The notes under the pieces were generated by a model, which was not told where the DNA came from, did no database searches, and worked only from the letters and a program-made list of their open reading frames with translations. From NCBI GenBank assembly GCA_964036155.1, contig OZ038423.1, positions 80,677,249-80,741,248 on the forward strand: a stretch of 64,000 nt of DNA. The letters run 5' to 3'. The stretch's first letter is position 1. Every line of letters starts with the position of its first letter. The DNA is from Diploscapter coronatus (lineage: Eukaryota; Nematoda; Chromadorea; Rhabditida; Rhabditidae). Positions 57,301-64,000 of the stretch are shown in pieces. The translations under genes and the position numbers were made by a program.

Positions 57301-60300
57301 CCAGACAAGCCACGGGAACAACTCGTTGGTAGAGGTAGCCTCCGCCATCAACGCCGGTAATCAACATTTGCCAGCTGAATGTCGAGCAAGAGAATGGAGT
57401 AGAGACGAAGTTGTACGAGCAGGAGGATCGGTATTGCGTAGTGTGGACTTCGGAGATGGTCATGTTGTCGTAGTAGAAGTGGACATATTCGATGCCTCTC
57501 GGCCAAGCCGGATCCAATCCGGAGACATGTGCAATCAGCCGATTCGTCTCGACGTAGCGATTCGGTTCGTAGTTGGCAGCGTCCGAGTGAATGTTGGAAG
57601 TGTATCCGACTTGAAGCTGGATGGTGGATTGAGCTCGGACGAGGATGCTGCACTGACCACTGCCTTGTACTCGGACCTTCCAAATTCCTCTCTGCAGGTG
57701 GTTCTTGTTGGGGTCATCCGGCTGGTAATCGGTTCCATAGGCGTGCTTCATGCAAACGAAGTACTTCGACTCCGTGCACGCAGCAGTCTTCCATCCTTTA
57801 GCATCCGAAACACATCGCTTGTCGGCTGTGATTGAAGGCTCTCCATTCGCCCAATTCGTGTATTGCGTCTGATTCAGTGTCAGTTGCGAACTTTGTGACA
57901 GACTATCCCATATGAAATTGCCCTGAGTGTCGATGTCGTTTAAGCCAGTCCAATATTCCGATCCTCCAGCTTGGAAATCGACTTGAGTCTGCTCGCTTTG
58001 GTCGAAGATCGTTGCAAGAGTGGCCTGTTCATTGTGACATGTCGTCCGAGCGTCAGTCCAGGAAGCTTGATCAAATACGAACTTCCAGCAATTCTGGCCG
58101 TATTGATTCCATCCTGGGTCGCAAGGCCTAATCAGCAGGTCCATTCGACTCATCGTGCCGATGTCGTTCCACAAATTAGCGACGTATTGCGGTCTTCCGT
58201 CAGGTGGGGTGTAAGTTGGGTCGGCACTCAGATCGCCGGAAATGTAGGCGGAGAACGATTGAGCTCCATCGTCGACTGGCACATAGAAGGTGATATCCGA
58301 GCAGTCAGCGACAGTGTTCTCGTAGACGATTCCAGACATGTAGGTCGTGGGCAGTTGGCGGAAGACTGACCCAGAATTGGGTGCAGAGGCGACGATGTAA
58401 GTTCCGCCAGAGAACTGGGCAAGCGCCATAAGTCCATCTTCGGTGATGTCAGCACCACAAGGATTCAATGCGGTCTGCACGAAGTTGATCTGTGCCTTGT
58501 TCATCTCGACGTGCTGCATGATACTTGACCATGATGTAAGATCTTGAGCAGGCGACCCGTACAAGAAGACGTAGACAATTCCACCCCATGAGAAACCAGG
58601 ATCCTGCAGAGCGGAGTACAGAGACGAGAATACAGTCAGGTTTTTGCAATTGACCGTGGACTTCTGCAGATTGCTCTGGTACATCTTATAGAATCCATCA
58701 ACGAATTCGCTAGCGTTGTTCGAGTCCATGACGGTAGTCTGAGTCTGGTCGTTGAACGTTACGATTTGATAGTGAGTTATCCATTGCGGGTGCTGGTAGT
58801 TGATGTCGTTGACGACCCTCGCAGCCATGTCGTTGAGTGTACGGAATGTCGATCTCATCATTACACTGTCGTGGACAAGGAACGTCAAACTTCGGTGGTT
58901 CGTATCGTTTCTCAGGTAAGGGTTGTAGTCCGTGCAAGTCGGGATTTCGCAAAACTGACCTGAAATGAGATTTCATAGTTATGGGTGTGTTGTATTTCAG
59001 AGTCAACTTTAACCCTAGAGATAAATCGCTGAGATTTTATACCTGAAAAGCCTGCAGGACATTGGCAGATTCCGAAGGTGACTGTTCCTTGATGCTCGCA
59101 AAGGATTTGTTGACACTTGGGACCGCTGAAATAGGATGACTAGCAAATATTTTCGATGCTTTTAGCAAACCTGAAATGATCTGGACACACACATGTTCCA
59201 TTGTATATTACTCCGCCATTGAAGCAGTCCGGATTCGGTGGGTTGATGTTTTGAGGCGAGCAGTATCCAGTAGTGGTTCTCATCACGACAAGCCCCATGG
59301 TATCGGTGATATAAACATTGATATAGAACAGAAGTCCAGGCTGAAGACAGGCAATCGATCCGAAGTACAGCTCGTAGTCGCATCCATCTCTCCACTGTCC
59401 AGAAGAGGCGTACATGATCCTTCTCTCCGATGTTGCGAGGTCATTGTACCATACAGTCGCCTCAATCGTGGTGTCAATCGGATCAGAAAGCCAGACTCCA
59501 TTCACATGGGCAACGAAATGACCATCGGTTCTTAAGACCGGACTCTTCGAGTCCATATCAGTCGATATGCTGCTCGTTACTCCATAATAAAGTCTGTAGG
59601 TTGATCGTCCCAAGACTCGATATTGGCAGAGTGATTGTCCAGAATTAGTAGTGGTGAAGTTCAAAAGGTATCCACCGACAGGAGGACGGTCAGTTGTCCA
59701 GATGTAGAGGTTGCCGACTTGATACTGCAGGGCTGGCTGAATGACGGTCTGATTGGGCATTGTGATGTATGGCACGAGGTTTGAGCCGGTCGCTTCGAAG
59801 ACGACTTTATCGATGGTTTCGTCAATGAAGAATGGCTGGAAGGTTGGCACTTTGCGGCAATCATCGAGATCGTTTGTCAGCAGGGTGTCAGTTTGCCAGA
59901 GGTATTGGACGAGATTGAACGACGCCATTCCCATATCGGTGATGCTCGACTGGACAGCCATTCCTCTCGAATACTTCGCCATGTTCCTCATCACAGCATA
60001 GTTCGGGTCGGTCACATCGACATTACAAGATCCAGTGACAGAGTTGGACATCATGAAGAAGAGCTGAATTTGTGTTAGTTTTGTTTTAAAGAAAGTAGAT
60101 TTTTACTTGAGCTCTGGTATCTGTGAGCTGTTCCAATAGATATGTCTGAGTGAGTTGGTCGTCATTGGCAGTGCCGTCGGAGAAAATAAAGATGGGAGAG
60201 TGCTAAAATTAGCTAGTTTTTCGAATTTCTATGATACTTTCGCCTACCAAATATTTCCGCATAGAAGGCGTGTCGAGCATTGATGAAACTCCGGCAAGCA

Positions 60301-61982
60301 GAGCGTCGTCGCAGACTGTCTCAGTTGGTGGATGAGTGATACTCCTGATCGACTGCGTGAAATCGATGTAGTTATCGTATTCATGAGTCAACAAGATGCC
60401 ATTGTTCTGGACTACCGTGAGCACATAGGCTTGGAGGTAGGTCGGATAGTATGTGGAATAATACGAAGTGATGTTGACAGCGATATCGAAAATAACGTCC
60501 TGCTGAGCTTGCATCGACTGAGACGATCTAATGACGAAGCCAAGGGCTGCAGAACTCGTGTCGAAGATTTGTCCAGAGTGATGTGTGCATTGGATGTGTT
60601 CGCAATCTGAATTGTGTGTGCGAAATAACGAGCTAGAAACTCTTTAATGCTTAAGCTTTCTACAGGCTCATCTAATTAAAAGTTTGAAATTTAAAAATCT
60701 TACGAGCCCCAGTGAAACCCTGCACACAGCTGCACTTTAGCGTAGCGGCGTTCAGCGATCCTCCATTCAAGCAGACAGGCCGATCACATTCGAAGCCCTC
60801 GAAGAACTCGCCACAGTAGCATCGTCCGTTGTAAAGAGATCCTCCGTTATCGCATTTCGTCTCTGGTGGGGGAGTCATGAAAGTTGCAGGTGCCTGTGTC
60901 GATCCAGTACCCGTATAGGGCATCTGCGTGATCGGATTGGCGTCACAGATGAACGAGTAAATTCGCTGCCATGTGTTTCCGCCGTTATCAAATCCGATGA
61001 ATTTGATATAAAACTGGAGCAACGACGGACAAGTGAAGTTGGACGCTGTCATCATCGGGAAGGCGCACGAATATCGATAGGTCAAATTGTACTGTGTGTC
61101 CCATCTAGTGTTCTCATAAATGTGCAACGTCGTGGTGTGAACCGGGTAGTAGCTCTCGCCTTGCCAAAAGACGAGATAGGCTGGCACTCCTTGCTTGGGG
61201 TTTCGGTGAATCGCCTCGTTCGGTCCAGGGTAGAAGACTTGGGCTTCGTCGTCTCGGGGGTCCTCCACGAAACCACCATCGATTGTCAGAGCGGTTGGTG
61301 CGTTCACGTGGATCGTGCAGAGTCTACAAATTTTGTTTGGATCTTTCACAAATTGAAACACAGCTTTTACCCGTTGGTAACAGCGTTGAGCATGATCCTA
61401 TGCGGTCCCGACGCGTGATCGCAGTACTGGTGAATGATCGTTTGGCCATCTGAGGGGAACGTCGCGCAGGGGGACACAATGGATCCTGAAAACTTTGAAC
61501 AAATTGACTTTTGCAAATTAAAAAATAAAACCTTGCGGATCAAGAACCGTTCCATTAGGTCTCGTCTCTCCGTTCGGCATCTGAATGGTGATGTAGAACG
61601 TGTTCATGAAGTTGTCCAGGTAAAATGTCAGAGTGTCCGTGCACATTGGGCTAAAGATTAGAATAGCTGTTTTTTAATTAGACTAAACAATTGCTAATTA
61701 TCAATACTTAAGACAAAATAGAAGGAGAGAAAAATTTGATGCACGGAAATTATGGCATTGTCTTCAAACGAATAAGACGATATTTGATCGATTCAGATAA
61801 AGATTTTGACGACTATTTGATATTACGCAATGCACACTTTGCATAGTCGAATTTGTGCACATCACTTATTTTGTCTCAAATTATCGGTCTTTGACAATAC
61901 CTATAATCGAGTTCCACCAAGTCGCCAAGCTTCTCCGTGCCATCATGATGCAAAATATTCTGCGTGAAGTTGTAGCAGATCG
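54309..61982 (-). CDS. Secreted VWA/EGF/C-type-lectin protein, nematode IRG-7-like
   Basis: Nematode-type modular extracellular protein, over 2,000 residues. Exons: 61982-61901, 61650-61532, 61485-61371, 61323-60704, 60606-60248, 60202-60107, 60063-59171, 59125-59043, 58959-57223, 56894-56292, 56217-56141, 56096-56011, 55962-55715, 55674-55421, 55395-55256, 55204-54835, 54785-54617, 54573-54487, 54439-54309 (TGA). EGF modules (CDNGGSLYNGRCYCGEFFEG, CLNGGSLN, CQCPAGFSG, CENGGVWNAGTCICPPNFGG, CQNGGRL) alternate with four VWA-like domains: around FVIRSSQSMQAQQ, LTFLVHDSVMM, TFVIAWDGTFNGD and IDVIIVLDSAWNFPED. A C-type lectin domain lies in the big exon (QNCWKFVFDQASW, YWTGLNDIDTQGNFIW, NWANGEPS, SKYFVCMK). 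The architecture resembles C. elegans IRG-7 and T25C12.3, linked to epidermal or gut stress and pathogen responses; this is by domain plan only. The start was not found; signal-peptide exon expected upstream of 61982. Confidence 0.88.
61692..61901. mobile_element. MITE family E, copy 2; forms host 5' splice site
   Basis: Copy of 27060-27269. The shared terminus GGTATTGTCAA is read, on the minus strand, as the exon's last G plus GTATTG donor of the VWA-gene intron 61900-61651. The element makes up about 210 of the 250 intron bases. Confidence 0.75.
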
Positions 61983-62162
61983 CTAAATTTGAGTTTTTTT
62001 TTTTTTAATTTTCTTATTTTTATGGGGTAATAAATTTGTCAACTCTTCATACGTTATCAGCATTGAATGAATGATATTGGCAATTTACAGTCTCATAGAA
62101 CGGATTATAAACTAAACTCCGATGCAAAATATTTGATTTATCATGAAAAATGTCTAACTTTG
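61983..62162. other. Short gap between head-to-head VWA genes
   Basis: Contains a T-run (about 61995) and presumably the unread 5' exon of the minus-strand gene. No firm feature. Confidence 0.3.
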
Positions 62163-64000
62163 ATGAGAATTTTGATCTGGCTCAACATTTTTTCTAGATT
62201 TCGATTGGTCGTTAGTGATTTCAAAACGTGTGACAATATTTCTAGTGTCCCGGTAAGCTTATTAGAATTTGGCAAGTCTGCGATAACGCATATAATCTTT
62301 GACATTGTCATTGAAACATTCATCGCTATTGATCTATTAAGGAATGTTCGGGCTATTTCTTTATTCGATGTTTGTATATTTAGGTAAATAGATTGCCTTC
62401 AAATTTTATCATTATTTTATATAATTCAGGCAATTATATTGCCCAAGGTTACTATTGTCAACCCGACGTAACCACTCCATATTCTTGTTCGAGAAGTGTG
62501 ATTTTTGTTATGGATAGGTATAGTAATTAGATATTTATGATTTAGATGATAGATTATTTTCAGCACTTCATACATTCATAATACTCCTAATGAACGTGGG
62601 GTGAGAGTTAGCACAATTTAGGCGTAATATCTTCTTTCGTAATTCAGCAATATGATTTCGTTGAAACTTATATCTTTCCTCAATTAGATATACGAAAGGG
62701 GTTCGTCAAAGTTGGATCTATTGCATATGGTTGTGCTTAAATATGATTATGTTTAAAATTTATAGACATATTTTAAGGCAGAATGCTACCATCAAGTCTA
62801 TACGAAACTAATCGTAGCGCAACTTGCTTTGATTTGGAGGAACTTTATAATGATACTATATCGTCACCACCAGGTTATTCTTAAATTTATTAATTTCTAA
62901 AATATATATGTATATATTAATTTAGATAACCATACTTACTATATGGCTGATACGATCGATGATATGTACAAAATGTATAATGGGTTTAACTATACGACTA
63001 TCGTCATGTTTATAGCCTCTGAGTATAATGAAATTTCGAAAGCTAGCCATTGTAAAACGAATTTTAGAAATACGACCGATGTGGATTTCGGTGGTGTTAA
63101 GCTTAGCCACTTCCTAGGTCCGGGAATGAAAGTTGCTGTAATCAGCTATGGAAACGAGTCATATACAACTTTTCCAAAGAGTAAATGCAAATTTTGTTCT
63201 AAACTCATGGAGATCAATCTTTTCCAGACATCACAACAATCTATAATTGGAAATCTTATCCTAGCAAAGATCTGGGGCAACTAATCCAGGGAGAAATTTG
63301 TGGTGATATTATTCGAAAATATCATGGATTTTAAAATAATCCAAGTTTCAGATCTTCCTACTACATCTACTTCAAACCCAATTCAGTCATCTGTGGCCCC
63401 AACTTCAAATCCAATTTCAACGAATCCAAATCCGTCAACTATGAATACAGGAAATCCTGTTACGGTGCAAACTTCACAAAATCCCACCCAATTAACCTCG
63501 GGAGCCGCCACTCAAAATCCACCTCAAGCATCGACATCCATGTCAGGTCAAAATACAGCTCAAACTACGATGAATCCAACAAACCCAGGACAATCGACAG
63601 TAGTGACTCAGAATCCTGCACAATCAACTACACACGCATCAAATCCAGGGGTGTCTTCTACTACAGGACAAAACCCTGCACAAACCTCGGCAGTGAATGT
63701 TCCTACGACTTCCGTAGGGCCGAACCCCGTACCATCAACATCAACGACTTCCAAAAATGTGGCTGAAACGACGACAGCTAAGGCAGTAGCGACATCTAAA
63801 ACTCCGAATCCCGTGCCAAGTTCAACAACAACAGCCCAGCAACATCAGGCTGAAACCACAACAAATAGCCAACATCCAGATCAAAGCAGTAGCATTTCTT
63901 CAGTATCAACTCCAGGGACTGATCAAACCACGACGACTCATGGAGCGAACGAGTTATTCCGAAGTTTCAAGATCTTGACGATAATTACGATGATCAGTGT
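62163..64000 (+). CDS. Secreted VWA protein with mucin-like tail (3' end off window)
   Basis: Exons: about 62163-62252 (ATG, signal-like MRILIWLNIFSRF; its donor phase is uncertain), 62430-62517, 62564-62600, 62648-62729, 62778-62873, 62936-63180, 63228-63302, 63352-64000 (edge). The joined frame starts a VWA domain with SVIFVMDSTSYIHNTPNERG, keeping a MIDAS-like D-S-T-S, then FVETYIFPQLDIRKGFVKVGSIAYG, NYTTIVMFIASEYNEIS and GMKVAVISYGNES, all typical VWA strands. The last exon is more than 200 residues of Thr/Ser/Pro/Gln with recurring NPxQxT-type units (SNPIQSS, QNPTQLTS, QNPAQSTT, PNPVPSST), a strong O-glycosylation candidate. At the edge it turns hydrophobic (SFKILTIITMISV), which suggests a TM helix or GPI signal. 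It lies head to head with the large VWA/EGF/lectin gene, so both may be local duplicates serving cuticle or gut-lumen surfaces. Confidence 0.78.

Noticed and set aside
57326..57835. 169-codon plus-strand open frame
   Set aside because: Antisense shadow of the C-type-lectin exon, whose minus-strand frame carries recognisable domains.

Overview
The window is eukaryotic and almost certainly from a rhabditid-type nematode. Exons of 50-250 bp are separated by short AT-rich introns with GTAAG donors and TTTCAG acceptors, several start codons sit just after a TTTTAG or TTTCAG that looks like a spliced-leader acceptor, and the gene set is typical of nematodes (bestrophin, SLC26/sulp, two FMRFamide-like peptide precursors, bHLH, DIS-3, a POU homeobox gene, VWA/EGF/C-type-lectin secreted proteins). 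The species cannot be fixed from the sequence. Almost no gene is one long open frame, so the models below were assembled exon by exon from reading frame and splice-site phase. Where every exon was found, the coding lengths come out divisible by three.

Layout. 1-3913 (+): 3' part of a bestrophin chloride channel. 4379-7238 (+): a multi-pass membrane protein I do not recognise. 8336-12439 (-): an SLC26/SulP anion transporter, convergent with it. 12902-14055: a large palindromic Tc1-type non-autonomous transposon. 14.1-19 kb: gene-poor. 19069-24103 (+): an flp-5-like neuropeptide precursor with three KFIRF-amide repeats. 26148-26629 (-): a second, tiny FLP precursor with one FLRF-amide peptide, tail-to-tail with the first. 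27311-28329 (-): a bHLH factor. 29048-37857 (+): DIS-3/RRP44, 24 exons. 38258-40712 (-): a 315-residue unknown protein with SP/TP-rich middle and helical C-terminus. 41731-46152 (-): a divergent POU-homeodomain gene. 48916-53747 (+): a KIAA0319-type PKD-repeat membrane protein. 54309-61982 (-): a secreted protein of about 2,000 residues with VWA, EGF and C-type-lectin domains. 62163-64000 (+): a VWA plus mucin-tail protein, running off the right edge.

The most notable points are the short single-peptide FLP gene, which long-ORF prediction would miss, and an unusual load of short hairpin elements (MITEs) inside introns. At least seven small families or pairs recur, several with intact 8-bp target duplications. 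In two genes the element's own end appears to form the 5' splice site of the host intron, as introners do.
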